Source: an uncultured Clostridia bacterium
Lineage (GTDB): Bacteria; Bacillota; Clostridia; Oscillospirales; Acutalibacteraceae
NCBI GenBank assembly: GCA_905235625.1
Contig: CAJOLX010000015.1
Location: 1 to 32,972, forward strand
Direction: 5' to 3'
Length of the DNA stretch: 32,972 nucleotides
Of this stretch, positions 25,401-32,105 are shown one piece after another. The translations under genes and the position numbers were made by a program. The stretch's first letter is position 1. Each line of letters begins with the position of its first letter. The notes beneath the pieces were generated by a model. It made no database searches. It was not told the origin of the DNA and saw only the letters and a list, made by a program, of their open reading frames with translations.

Positions 25401-26391
25401 TTACTACGCAATTTTCACCATTTCTGCTGCTTGGTCGGAATTTGGCTTTGACAGCGGTGCGCTTGAAACTGTGAATGACCTCATTGCGAGTGATTCAGAT
25501 TTATCGGATATCGTTAATGCCAACGGACTGAATCCAAAAATTAACAGAGATGAGCAAGCGCTGATATGCATCTTAACGCGTGAAGAAAGCGACCCTCTCG
25601 GCCACATTTACGAGGACGAATACTACAAAAAGGACGGAGCAGGCTATCAGCCTAACGGCGACGCAAGCTGCACGGAAGACGGCACGAGAACGGCACCGTG
25701 CGATCGCTGCGGCAAAGTAAGCAGCACTGTTCCCGATGAAGGCTCTGCCACAGGTCACACCTTTGCAGACCCCGAAATAATCAATCCGGCAACCTGCACC
25801 GAAGAAGGTCTTCAGAGAGGTATTTGCACGAGATGCGGCGAATATACCGATGAAGTTATACCTAAGCTCAACCATGTCAGCGAGGGAGCCACGCGAGTAA
25901 GCGCTGACCCCACATGCGACGAAGAAGGTTATGAAGGCTATATTTGCGTGAATTGCGGCGAAGTTGTCAAAGAAACAACCGTTCCCGCTCTCGGCCATAT
26001 CTGGTCGGATTGGAAAACCAGCAAATCGGCAACCTGCACCGAATACGGTGAAGAAACGAGATCCTGCGAAAGATGCGGATTGACCCAGACAAGAACGGGT
26101 GATATGCCCAAAGGACACGATTATTACTACATGGTCGACGCGTCCGACGGCAGCTATCATATCGGCACCTGCATTAACTGCGGCGAGACGATCGGCAAAC
26201 GCCAGGCGCACGTGGACGGCGATTACGACTTCCTTTGTGATAAGTGCGGCGTCGAGCTCAATTTCTGGGAGCATTGGCTTCACTACTTAGTCGGCCTTCC
26301 CTCTTACGGCTTCGGCAACTTCACCACCGCGTTTATGAGGTTCATTTCGAAAATTGTCAACCTCTTCACAGGTCACATGATCAATTTCTGA
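22468..26391 (+). CDS. Large secreted protein built of CxxC repeats
   Basis: This 1307-residue surface protein starts at ATG 22468 (GGAAG upstream). It has a signal peptide ending GLTAFA, just before DGYTQ. The body holds more than twenty Cys-x-x-Cys pairs (for example CTFCG, CDLCG, CDRCG, CTVCS, CPRCN, CSVCG, CERCG). Most are in repeats of the form 'PTCTEEGYTGYICPRCNEVV', ending 'PALGH'. Each repeat thus offers three Cys and a His, a possible metal or disulfide set. Longer non-repeat inserts occur twice ('SCTMTFRCRRPECGQTLSYT' and its paralogue). There is no LPxTG; the C terminus (after 'GVELNFWEHWLHYLVG') is aromatic and amphipathic. Function is unknown. Similar repeats are common in surface proteins of gut Firmicutes. 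Confidence 0.8.
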   Translation: MKKMNKKLISLLLSVIMVFGTLAVGLTAFADGYTQYNDVYHLNTETNRFEKHVYGAFDTATETATCTFCGYAHSCRMNGHVDENEDCSCDLCGEDSHIDKNPQDHACDRCGEDTHTWILLNHQDADCTSGDFYTYYCATCGFNPDGFNSDEDGNPLQAVTYEGDNVIVEGDVIKDSSGKAYKTIKIIDGHTLALGHYFDFAPDKVDIQWNGLDSQSSSPYVYATGTFTCARCGTEVSVRVENLEETSSGKIDLLEDLAGPPCQPGSVQYEATFNVPEGGESNRIKVYKDVRTSSYVISNHVPGTPVEENRVEPTCEEDGSYDTVVYCTVCSEEISRVTTELPAPGHTPGTPVEENRVEPTCEEDGSYDTVVYCTVCSEEISRETTYIPATGHNAGVPEEIDVPMTTGADGYHQTIVRCTVCDEIISEETVIYHDYRKLSTTQPSCTSGGYDTYRCRNCGDQYDEYTSAELGHYWYDDSNSVNPQYVTFSNDENFNSCTMTFRCRRPECGQTLSYTVYQEPNSIGKISPVGYVPPSCEAGSGQAYVAEFKIVCPDSTSGHAEVDASGKETFTHEIVIPDGNLEALGHIYEDEYYKQGGAGYQPNGDASCTEDGTRTAPCDRCGKISSTVPDEGSALGHTFADPEIITPATCTEEGLQRGVCTRCGEYTDEIIPALGHISVGAEAVSADPTCTEEGYTGYICPRCNEVVKITTVPALGHTPEDQTVEENRVEPTCSDAGSYDVVTYCSVCGEEISRETIEIPATGEHEYNALGFCRVCGAHDCAGRGHSFIGGFEADANYHWKVCSYCGKIDSDGIQETIKDDEGNILEKYHIDEEKGEHKDTNQDEMCDVCGYAAGHQWQIISHTDPSCVDTGKDVYKCSVHESEDETKEVIIPALGHYWFDDHTFSADEREYVDFVFADNYESCTLTIKCRRTGCSESISYTVYTNPSDKGAVLANPTTNKAIAKRTAATCEAGAGISYYAIFTISAAWSEFGFDSGALETVNDLIASDSDLSDIVNANGLNPKINRDEQALICILTREESDPLGHIYEDEYYKKDGAGYQPNGDASCTEDGTRTAPCDRCGKVSSTVPDEGSATGHTFADPEIINPATCTEEGLQRGICTRCGEYTDEVIPKLNHVSEGATRVSADPTCDEEGYEGYICVNCGEVVKETTVPALGHIWSDWKTSKSATCTEYGEETRSCERCGLTQTRTGDMPKGHDYYYMVDASDGSYHIGTCINCGETIGKRQAHVDGDYDFLCDKCGVELNFWEHWLHYLVGLPSYGFGNFTTAFMRFISKIVNLFTGHMINF
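23371..23646 (+). repeat. Tandem 138-bp duplication in the CxxC protein
   Basis: Two copies (23371-23508 and from 23509) are nearly identical at the DNA level through 'GTPVEENRVEPTCEEDGSYD' and 'TVVYCTVCSEEISR'. The period is 46 codons, one structural repeat. Confidence 0.85.
24220..24483 (+). repeat. Dispersed duplicated block, copy A
   Basis: This block of about 264 bases (ending 'CGEYTDEIIPALGH') recurs 1380 bases downstream at about 25600-25863 with few substitutions. It covers two CxxC repeats. Confidence 0.8.
25600..25863 (+). repeat. Dispersed duplicated block, copy B
   Basis: Second copy of the block at 24220-24483, still in frame. The region between the copies also contains paralogous inserts ('CTLTIKCRRTGCSESISYTV' against 'CTMTFRCRRPECGQTLSYTV'), so the duplicated unit was probably about 1.4 kb. 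Confidence 0.8.
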
Positions 26392-26437
26392 TAACCGTTT
26401 AACGCTAAAATTTTATAATCCTTAAGAAGGAATAATC

Positions 26438-26479
26438 TCAAATGCGTTCCGGCTTCTTTCGGAGTCGGAACGCTTTGAG
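26438..26479 (+). terminator. Long hairpin after the CxxC-repeat gene
   Basis: CTCAAATGCGTTCCG (26438-26452) pairs with CGGAACGCTTTGAG (26466-26479) with one bulged T. There is only a weak T-run after it, so it may be a processed or Rho-independent terminator of moderate strength. Confidence 0.55.
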
Positions 26480-26549
26480 CCGATATAGGTTTTTAAACTA
26501 AAATTTTTCTGCAATAAAACGAGAAAATAAAGTTAAAGGAGAGAATTGC

Positions 26550-27497
26550 ATGAAAAAAATTATTGCCGTAATTATGGCTGTCAGCATGCTTCTTGCGCTC
26601 GCTTCCTGCGGCAGCAAACCCGCAACCGACGAAAGCACCGAGCCTGTTTCGGAATCCGAAAAAGTGACCGAAGAGTCATTGACCTCCGAGACCGAAGAGT
26701 CCTCAACCGAAGCGCAAAGCAAAGACGACGCCGAATCGACAGACGCATCCGAAACCGAAACTTCGGGCGAAGCGGAAACAAGCGAAGCTGAAACCGAAAA
26801 GCCCGCTCTGCCCTCCACCACCGCTGAAATTCTCGCGGCTTACACCGCCGTTATGAATCAGGCTAAGAAGGACGCTCCCGCATTCAACAAGGTTGAATAT
26901 CAGGTGCTTCCCGACGACAGCAATTCCAGAGTGGTTTCAAAGGGCGGCACTGTTGTAAACGCGGCTCTCAAGGTTGCCGCTAACTTCATGGTTACAGAAA
27001 AAGACGCGAAAGCCGACCCCGAAATCAAAGAGAAGGGCAACAACATGCGTTCCTGGCCCGTTTGCAAAACCCCCATGGGATGCATGCTCACCGACACGAG
27101 CGCAATTAAGAGCGCAAAGTGCGAAGAGCTCTCAAACGGCAATTATAAAATAACTATAGTTCTTAAGGACGAAGCCAATCCCGAGCCGACTCCCGACGGC
27201 GGCACAGTCTCTCCCAGCAAGCACGGCGCAGTGTTCAGCCCGCTTTCAAAGAAAGAAATTGACGAAACCCTCCAGGGCGGCATCGTTTCCGCAGTAGCGA
27301 AAGAAATCAGCTACAACCTCATTTATCACGATTGCACCGCAGTGCTCGTATATGACCCCTCCAACAATCACGTGGTATCGCTCGACCAGACTATGCGCGT
27401 CACCATTTCGGGCCAGGGCAAGGTCGTCGGCATCCAGATGGTAGTTGATAAGCAGGAGCTTATAGACTATATGGAGATTTATAATATTAAGTACTGA
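26550..27497 (+). CDS. Lipoprotein of unknown function with acidic Ser/Thr/Glu linker
   Basis: This 315-residue predicted lipoprotein has the signal sequence MKKIIAVIMAVSMLLALASC, with lipobox LASC and lipidated Cys20. ATG 26550 follows AAAGGAGAG. A low-complexity Ser/Thr/Glu linker spans about residues 22-90. A globular domain of about 220 residues follows ('LPSTTAEILAAYTAVMNQAK', 'DCTAVLVYDPSNNHVVSLDQ', 'GKVVGIQMVVDKQELIDYME'). I do not recognise the domain. The layout resembles surface-exposed lipoproteins that hold a domain away from the membrane on a flexible stalk. A strong terminator follows. Confidence 0.8.
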   Translation: MKKIIAVIMAVSMLLALASCGSKPATDESTEPVSESEKVTEESLTSETEESSTEAQSKDDAESTDASETETSGEAETSEAETEKPALPSTTAEILAAYTAVMNQAKKDAPAFNKVEYQVLPDDSNSRVVSKGGTVVNAALKVAANFMVTEKDAKADPEIKEKGNNMRSWPVCKTPMGCMLTDTSAIKSAKCEELSNGNYKITIVLKDEANPEPTPDGGTVSPSKHGAVFSPLSKKEIDETLQGGIVSAVAKEISYNLIYHDCTAVLVYDPSNNHVVSLDQTMRVTISGQGKVVGIQMVVDKQELIDYMEIYNIKY

Positions 27498-27513
27498 TAT
27501 ATTAAGTACTGAT
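27484..27513 (+). repeat. Perfect 15-bp tandem duplication across a stop codon
   Basis: ATATTAAGTACTGAT occurs at 27484-27498 and again at 27499-27513. The first copy contains the lipoprotein stop codon (TGA 27495-27497). It looks like a slippage duplication. Confidence 0.9.
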
Positions 27514-27541
27514 AATAATAAAAATCTAAAAACCATTTCAA

Positions 27542-27594
27542 AACCCATCTCAAATTATCGCCTGTTTCGGCGTAAATCTGAGATGGGTTATTTT
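27542..27594 (+). terminator. Terminator of the lipoprotein gene
   Basis: AACCCATCTCA (27542-27552) and TGAGATGGGTT (27579-27589) form an 11-bp stem around a loop with an inner GCC...GGC pair, followed by ATTTTT. Confidence 0.9.
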
Positions 27595-27613
27595 TACGAA
27601 CGCAAGGTGATTT

Positions 27614-27679
27614 ATGATAAAAATTCAAACAGTACGCAAAGCAAATGAAGGCTCTTACATCTTGAATGTCATTTTATAA
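27614..27679 (+). CDS. 21-residue open frame, possible 5' gene remnant
   Basis: AAGGTG lies 4 bases before ATG 27614, and the frame encodes 21 residues (MIKIQTVRKANEGSY..., ending LNVIL). The product is not hydrophobic and looks like the start of a longer soluble protein. It lies just at the change from the GC-richer to the AT-rich DNA, so it could be the stump of a gene cut when the following region was inserted. Confidence 0.25.
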   Translation: MIKIQTVRKANEGSYILNVIL

Positions 27680-27708
27680 CGATCTTGACCTCCATAAATT
27701 GTATTGCC

Positions 27709-28125
27709 TTAAGTTACATTTTCTCCCGTTGTATAGTTTTCATAAAGGCTTTCGGAAGAATCAAATGCGCCGGATTCAACGCCATATCCGCGGTTCTCTT
27801 TGTAAGTATCTATGGCAGCAAATCCCACTACTGCTCCCCACAAGGCAAGAGCAATCAGCAAACACGTCAAAATTATCCGCTTTATTTTCATCCTTTTAAC
27901 AATGTATGCTAAATCGGTTTTTGCCAAGAACGAGCGCGAAATATCTTCCGCCGAGCCGAAATGACCGATAACTTCTGCAAAGTCGGAAACATTATTGTCT
28001 GCAATAAAACAATCTATGCTTTCCGACATATCGGCAATAAACTGTTTTGTCAGTTTGTTTTTGCACAGCATCAGTGATTTGATTTCCCGTAAATAAATCG
28101 TTTTTTCCTTTTCAATATTACTCAT
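27709..28125 (-). CDS. PadR-partner membrane protein (DUF1700/HAAS-like)
   Basis: This 138-residue protein starts at ATG 28125 and overlaps the PadR gene by 8 bases (ATGAGTAA). The N-terminal half is a helical cytoplasmic domain with the pattern 'SDFAEVIGHFGSAEDISRSF', typical of DUF1700/HAAS-like proteins encoded next to PadR regulators. One membrane helix follows (IILTCLLIALALWGAVVGFAAI) and then a short acidic outside tail. In such pairs the membrane protein is thought to modulate or sense for the regulator. Here it faces away from the ABC cluster but shares its control region. Confidence 0.75.
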   Translation of the reverse strand: MSNIEKEKTIYLREIKSLMLCKNKLTKQFIADMSESIDCFIADNNVSDFAEVIGHFGSAEDISRSFLAKTDLAYIVKRMKIKRIILTCLLIALALWGAVVGFAAIDTYKENRGYGVESGAFDSSESLYENYTTGENVT

Positions 28126-28462
28126 GGCTTTTATCCTCCGAGAGAACTCCGAAAATACAGTCTGTTATAAATTTGTAATCTTTCAACATTTCTTTATATC
28201 GCCGTATTCCGGGCTCCTCAAGATGATAGTATTTGCGCACTCTTCTTGCCCCGGATTTTACACCGTATGATGTAATGCATCCGGAGTCTTCCAACTTATA
28301 TAAAATCGGATAGAGCGTGCCCTCAAGCAGAGTATACCCTCCGTCGGTCATCTCTTCCAGAGTATGAGTGATCTGATAACCGTACATATCCTCTTTTGAA
28401 AGCAAATGAAGCACAAGCAATTCTGTAGCTCCGCGTTTAAATTCGTCAATATATTGTCCCAT
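28118..28462 (-). CDS. PadR-family transcriptional regulator
   Basis: This winged-helix repressor of about 114 residues has the PadR hallmarks 'ELLVLHLLSKEDMYGYQITH', 'LLEGTLYPILYKLEDSGCI' and the C-terminal dimer helix 'KYYHLEEPGIRRYKEML'. ATG 28462 (GGGTGA upstream) is preferred to the GTG at 28474, which coincides with that ribosome site. It is divergent from the secreted-protein and ABC genes and probably represses them and itself. PadR proteins commonly control transporters for peptides or drugs in Firmicutes. Confidence 0.9.
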   Translation of the reverse strand: MGQYIDEFKRGATELLVLHLLSKEDMYGYQITHTLEEMTDGGYTLLEGTLYPILYKLEDSGCITSYGVKSGARRVRKYYHLEEPGIRRYKEMLKDYKFITDCIFGVLSEDKSHE

Positions 28463-28490
28463 ATTTTCACCCACAAATTTTATATAACGT

Positions 28491-28519
28491 ATATTACCAC
28501 AAAACTATTTGCTTGTAAA
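28491..28519 (-). promoter_or_regulatory. Promoter of the padR-type operon
   Basis: On the minus strand TTTACA (28519-28514), a 17-base spacer and TAATAT (28496-28491). A TATATAACGTATAT near-palindrome (28481-28494) overlaps the -10 box and is a candidate PadR site. Confidence 0.6.
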
Positions 28520-28541
28520 TACATTTCTAATAAATATATCG

Positions 28542-28570
28542 TTGACAAAGTATAATTTGCGATGTATAAT
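28542..28570 (+). promoter_or_regulatory. Consensus promoter of the secreted-protein/ABC cluster
   Basis: TTGACA (28542-28547), a 17-base spacer and TATAAT (28565-28570). A second TATAAT lies inside the spacer at 28551. It is divergent from the PadR promoter. Confidence 0.8.
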
Positions 28571-28604
28571 GCAAACACAAATTAAATTGATAGGAGAATT
28601 CATT

Positions 28605-29051
28605 ATGAAAACAAAAAGATTATTAATTGCAATAATTATAGTCTCTGCTTTTAGTTCTGTTCTTTTTTCAATTAACGCTTTCGCGGGCGAGGATAATTTT
28701 CCTTATAGCTTTACTATGAAAGCAAATCAGTCAAGTAACTATTCATCAGATTCCTATGAAAGAACTACTATTTATACTAACAATCCATGGAAAGTTAATA
28801 TGACTTTTAATGGGGAGGGTACAGGAACTATAGCAACATATTGGATTGCATCAAAAATAATTCATACCCAATATTCCGATAAACATAATGTTGCTCAAGG
28901 TTCAGGAGCTCATTATTATTTCGCATACTCTGAAGCGAGCGGTGAATATGTTCGCCTCGGTGTGCAAAACAACAATAATACTACAAACTCTTATACGGTA
29001 TCCGGTTACTGGGACGAAGAGATTGGTCGCCAAATTTCAAATGAAGGATAA
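28605..29051 (+). CDS. Small secreted protein, DUF2712-like
   Basis: This 148-residue protein starts at ATG 28605 (AGGAG upstream). It has a clear signal peptide ending at INAFA, before GEDNF. The mature part of about 120 residues has 'YSFTMKANQSSNY', 'NNPWKVNMTFNGEGTGTIAT', 'QGSGAHYYFAYSEASG' and 'TVSGYWDEE'. From memory this resembles the DUF2712 family of Bacilli and relatives, small exported proteins of unknown role often found beside ABC transporters. It has no Cys or leader-peptide motif. It may be a secreted effector, bacteriocin-like protein or substrate of the transporter downstream. A stem-loop follows, so downstream genes may be read at a lower level. Confidence 0.65.
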   Translation: MKTKRLLIAIIIVSAFSSVLFSINAFAGEDNFPYSFTMKANQSSNYSSDSYERTTIYTNNPWKVNMTFNGEGTGTIATYWIASKIIHTQYSDKHNVAQGSGAHYYFAYSEASGEYVRLGVQNNNNTTNSYTVSGYWDEEIGRQISNEG

Positions 29052-29070
29052 CGGTACAAATAATTGAACA

Positions 29071-29107
29071 TACTAATGACAAGCTGATTTTCAACTTGTC
29101 ATTAGTA
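29071..29107 (+). terminator. Stem-loop after the secreted-protein gene
   Basis: TACTAATGACAAG (29071-29083) pairs with CTTGTCATTAGTA (29095-29107), a perfect 13-bp stem, followed by TTCATTGTTT. It is probably a partial terminator that lowers expression of the ABC genes relative to the secreted protein. Confidence 0.7.
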
Positions 29108-29152
29108 TTCATTGTTTAAAAATTCGAAAAAAATTTTGAAAGGCTAATCTTC

Positions 29153-29935
29153 ATGAATAAATACTATCTTGTGAGAATTTTAAGCGACCGCTCTAAAATC
29201 CTGTGCTTTTCATCGATTTTTTTGTTAACTTTTTTTGACTTGGTTTCAAGAATAATATATATTCCATACGGAATGAAACCAATGCATCCTGCGTTTAACA
29301 CCTTTTTGTCTTTGACCGGATTATCGATGTACCCTTCAGCTGTTTTTTTCTGGTTTCTTCCTGTTTATCTTTTATATCTTTTTTCTGACGATATTTTCGA
29401 AGATTACAGTAAAGGCTATAATTTGATAATAAGTCAAAAAGTCGGATTCCGTCATTATGCGCTTTCAAAAATAAAAAAATCTTTTTTCTACAGTTTTATA
29501 TTTGTTATCGCATTGTTATTTTTAAATCTGTTGTTTTCCTATATTCTGTTTTCGGGAGCAACCTATTCATCCTTTTATGAACTGATTCCATACTTTGACA
29601 AGCGGCATTTATTAAGAGTCAGTTTGTCACATCCGTTTTTAGCCAATATATGCTTTGATTTAGCAGCAGCTTTTCTTGCCGGAGTTCTGGGCTTATTGGG
29701 CGCTTCATTAGCCCTCTTGATAAAAAAAAGAAATATAGTTTATCCGATTACATTATGCCTTTGGTTTATTCCGGTTTGTGCAAGAAAATCAATTATGCTG
29801 TCTTTACAACCGTTTTCAGAATATGATTTAGACTATATTTATCCAATTTACCTGATTACCGTTACGGTATTTATTCTATTATCATGGATATGCTGTTCAT
29901 GGGAGCTGAAACGAAATGCAAACATATCAAATTAA
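29153..29935 (+). CDS. ABC-2-type membrane protein, first of three
   Basis: This 260-residue polytopic protein has about six membrane helices and short loops. Its cytoplasmic loop 'YSKGYNLIISQKVGFRHYAL' precedes the third helix, an arrangement seen in ABC-2 permeases, where this segment contacts the ATPase. ATG 29153 follows AAAGG. It overlaps the next gene by 20 bases. It shows no obvious sequence identity with the two following membrane proteins. A role in export, immunity or sensing for the secreted protein upstream is inferred from position. Confidence 0.7.
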   Translation: MNKYYLVRILSDRSKILCFSSIFLLTFFDLVSRIIYIPYGMKPMHPAFNTFLSLTGLSMYPSAVFFWFLPVYLLYLFSDDIFEDYSKGYNLIISQKVGFRHYALSKIKKSFFYSFIFVIALLFLNLLFSYILFSGATYSSFYELIPYFDKRHLLRVSLSHPFLANICFDLAAAFLAGVLGLLGASLALLIKKRNIVYPITLCLWFIPVCARKSIMLSLQPFSEYDLDYIYPIYLITVTVFILLSWICCSWELKRNANISN

Positions 29936-30665
29936 GAAGTGTCTTGCTTTGGCTTTAATTGGCTTTTTCTTTTTAAACATCTTATGGTTAACATATTCTT
30001 TGTGGCTTGTTAAACCTTCTGAAGATCTGCAAACCATTCTTAATGATGAATATTTATTGCTGACTAATCTTTACAGCCAAAATTATTATAATTTAACACA
30101 TATAGGTTGTATAATACTTTTTCCCTATTTGCTGGCAACAAACTACTTATCAAATCGTGAATACGGTTCATTGATTTTAAGAGAAAAAAGCAGATTTGCT
30201 TTTTGCAAACGTAATTTAATTGCAGCTGCCGTTTTTACCGTTTTGTTTGTGTCCTTATATATCTTGATTGGCTTTATCAATACTCTGCATTTTATTGATA
30301 TAAAAAAAGTTCTGATGATAGTTCCTGTTAAGGTGACCGTATTAAATGCCGTTGTTGCTTTTTTTTATTTTACCCGCGCTTATGCTGTGATGAACTTGTT
30401 TTATAATTTTTTTCCAAAAAAAATTTCATGCTTTGTTACCTTTTTGCTTTTTTTTACCGAAGCGAGAATCGCAAATAGCATTGATGAAAGCATTTGGTTT
30501 CCGTGCCGGGATACATTAATGTATGACTTGTTTTTTAATGATTGTTTATCTAGCCGGAAAACAATAATAATACTGATTAGACAGCTCAGCTTGACGCTTT
30601 GTTCTTTTGTAATTTGGTTATATGGTTTTGAACACAAAGATATTATCGTTGATAAAGAAAAATAA
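29916..30665 (+). CDS. ABC-2-type membrane protein, second of three
   Basis: This 249-residue protein has about six hydrophobic helices. It contains 'NREYGSLILREKSRFAFCKR' between helices two and three, the same topological place as the loop in the first permease. ATG 29916 has GGGAG 9 bases upstream, and its end overlaps the third membrane gene by 44 bases. The layout (first helix, extracellular loop, helix, basic loop) fits half of an ABC-2 transporter. Confidence 0.7.
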   Translation: MQTYQIKKCLALALIGFFFLNILWLTYSLWLVKPSEDLQTILNDEYLLLTNLYSQNYYNLTHIGCIILFPYLLATNYLSNREYGSLILREKSRFAFCKRNLIAAAVFTVLFVSLYILIGFINTLHFIDIKKVLMIVPVKVTVLNAVVAFFYFTRAYAVMNLFYNFFPKKISCFVTFLLFFTEARIANSIDESIWFPCRDTLMYDLFFNDCLSSRKTIIILIRQLSLTLCSFVIWLYGFEHKDIIVDKEK

Positions 30666-31341
30666 TAAATGGATTTACTTCATTATTTTTTCAAGCATTA
30701 CTATTCAATTCATGGGGTTAAAAAGATATCAGCTGTCTTTTTTTGATTATCGATATTCCTCCGGATATAATTCACCGGATTCATTTCAGACTTTTTTGTT
30801 GTTATTCCCTCTTTTCATACTGTTATTGGTTTTCATCTTTACATACCGTGAAAAAAAGCAATCCATTTATACACAACTCAGAATAATTAGGTTTTGTTCA
30901 AGAACAAAACTTTTTGGGGCTATATGGTCAAAAATGTTTTTTTTATCATTTGTTTATTCTGTTACAACAGCGGCTTACAATTATTCTATTAGTCCGATAA
31001 GCTTAAACTATTTGGTATCATTCTTTATAGAAAGCATCTTTACAGCAATTGCTTTGATGCAAATTTTGCTTTTTTTAACCGATATATTTTCATTTTTTGG
31101 AATAGGAATAACAACAGTATATTTAGTTTTTTCAGTTTCTCAATTTGAGATGCTTAACAAACTTCCTGTTTTAAAAATTGTTTTTTTCCCTTCTGTAATG
31201 CTGTCGGATTTAAATATATTTGCTGCGGATTTTAAAAACAGCTTCTTTACTGTGTTTTATATTTTTTTATATGTAGGGTTACTTTCAATCGCTTTATGGC
31301 GAAAAGTCCAAAAAACAGATATAACGGAGAAAAATAAATGA
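30622..31341 (+). CDS. ABC-2-type membrane protein, third of three
   Basis: This 239-residue protein has about six helices. Its basic loop 'TYREKKQSIYTQLRIIRFCS' again precedes the third helix. The ATG at 30622 lacks a good ribosome site and lies 44 bases inside the previous gene, so the true start could be slightly downstream (for example TTG 30628). Its stop overlaps the ATPase start by 4 bases (ATGA). Confidence 0.7.
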   Translation: MVLNTKILSLIKKNNKWIYFIIFSSITIQFMGLKRYQLSFFDYRYSSGYNSPDSFQTFLLLFPLFILLLVFIFTYREKKQSIYTQLRIIRFCSRTKLFGAIWSKMFFLSFVYSVTTAAYNYSISPISLNYLVSFFIESIFTAIALMQILLFLTDIFSFFGIGITTVYLVFSVSQFEMLNKLPVLKIVFFPSVMLSDLNIFAADFKNSFFTVFYIFLYVGLLSIALWRKVQKTDITEKNK

Positions 31342-31973
31342 TAAACCTTGTTAACGTGACAAAAACATTCAAAAAAAAGCTTGTGCTGGACAATATTACA
31401 TATACATTTTCGGATGGAAAAATATACGGATTGTATGGCTGTAATGGTTCCGGCAAAACTATGTTGTTGAGAACTGTTGCAGGATTAATTGTTCCCGATT
31501 CCGGTAAAATCTTTATTGATTCAAAAGAAATGCACAAAGATATTTCTTTTGCTCCTGATTGCGGGATAATAATTGAGAATATGGAATTGTTGCCGAATTT
31601 TAATGCTTTTGACAACCTGAAGCTTTTGTCAACAATCAGAAAAAAAGCAACAGATGAAGACATTATTAAATCTTTGGAACGCGTTGGGCTTAATTCTGAC
31701 CAAAAGGTAAAGAAATACTCGCTTGGGATGAAACAAAAACTAAATATTGCACAAGCAATTTTTGAAAAGCCGAACATTTTACTTTTAGATGAACCTACAA
31801 ATGCCGTTGATGATGTGGGCGTAAAACTGCTGTATAATATCATATTCGAAGAGAAAAACAGGGGAGCTACAATAATAATAGCATCTCATCACAAAGAAGA
31901 GCTGATAAGTCTCTGTGATGAGTTGATTTACATAGAAGGAGGACACATTGATGAAGAGCTATCTAATCAATAG
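31338..31973 (+). CDS. Short ABC transporter ATP-binding protein
   Basis: This 211-residue ABC ATPase powers the membrane proteins encoded upstream. It has Walker A GCNGSGKT (34-41), signature YSLGMKQ (127-133), Walker B ILLLDEP (147-153) and the switch His after ATIIIAS (184-185). A clear Q-loop glutamine is hard to place ('FAPDCGIIIENMELLPNFNA'). It is typical of short ATPases of ABC-2 exporters for peptides or antibiotics. ATG 31338 has GGAG upstream and couples to the third membrane gene. Confidence 0.92.
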   Translation: MINLVNVTKTFKKKLVLDNITYTFSDGKIYGLYGCNGSGKTMLLRTVAGLIVPDSGKIFIDSKEMHKDISFAPDCGIIIENMELLPNFNAFDNLKLLSTIRKKATDEDIIKSLERVGLNSDQKVKKYSLGMKQKLNIAQAIFEKPNILLLDEPTNAVDDVGVKLLYNIIFEEKNRGATIIIASHHKEELISLCDELIYIEGGHIDEELSNQ

Positions 31974-32058
31974 ACGAACCGTTATTGCTTCATTAGTAAT
32001 TCTTATTGCAGTTATTGTGTTATTAGTTATTTTAAATCATACGATTGTTAGGGGATAG
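31951..32058 (+). CDS. 35-residue single-pass membrane peptide
   Basis: A short gene overlaps the 3' end of the ATPase gene by 23 bases in another frame. AAGGAGG lies 8 bases before ATG 31951. The product begins MKSYLINRRTVIASLV and has one hydrophobic helix of about 20 residues, a basic N-terminal side and a short HTIVRG tail. It could be an accessory subunit or regulator of the ABC complex. The strong ribosome site and tight packing support it as real. Confidence 0.65.
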   Translation: MKSYLINRRTVIASLVILIAVIVLLVILNHTIVRG

Positions 32059-32105
32059 TTTAAGTTTATTAAGGCAATATTTTAAATTATCAGGAGTTAT
32101 ATAAA

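Noticed and set aside
25573-26283. Long minus-strand frames (also 24160-24825) opposite the CxxC protein
   Set aside because: They mirror the repeats of the real gene and share its duplication, so they are antisense shadows.
22468-26391. Repeats considered as a CRISPR array or integron
   Set aside because: Repeats are 138 bp or longer, in frame and protein-coding, with no short constant repeat and spacer pattern.
31247-31843. 198-codon minus-strand frame opposite the ABC ATPase
   Set aside because: The plus strand has Walker A, signature and Walker B motifs in order; the minus frame has none.
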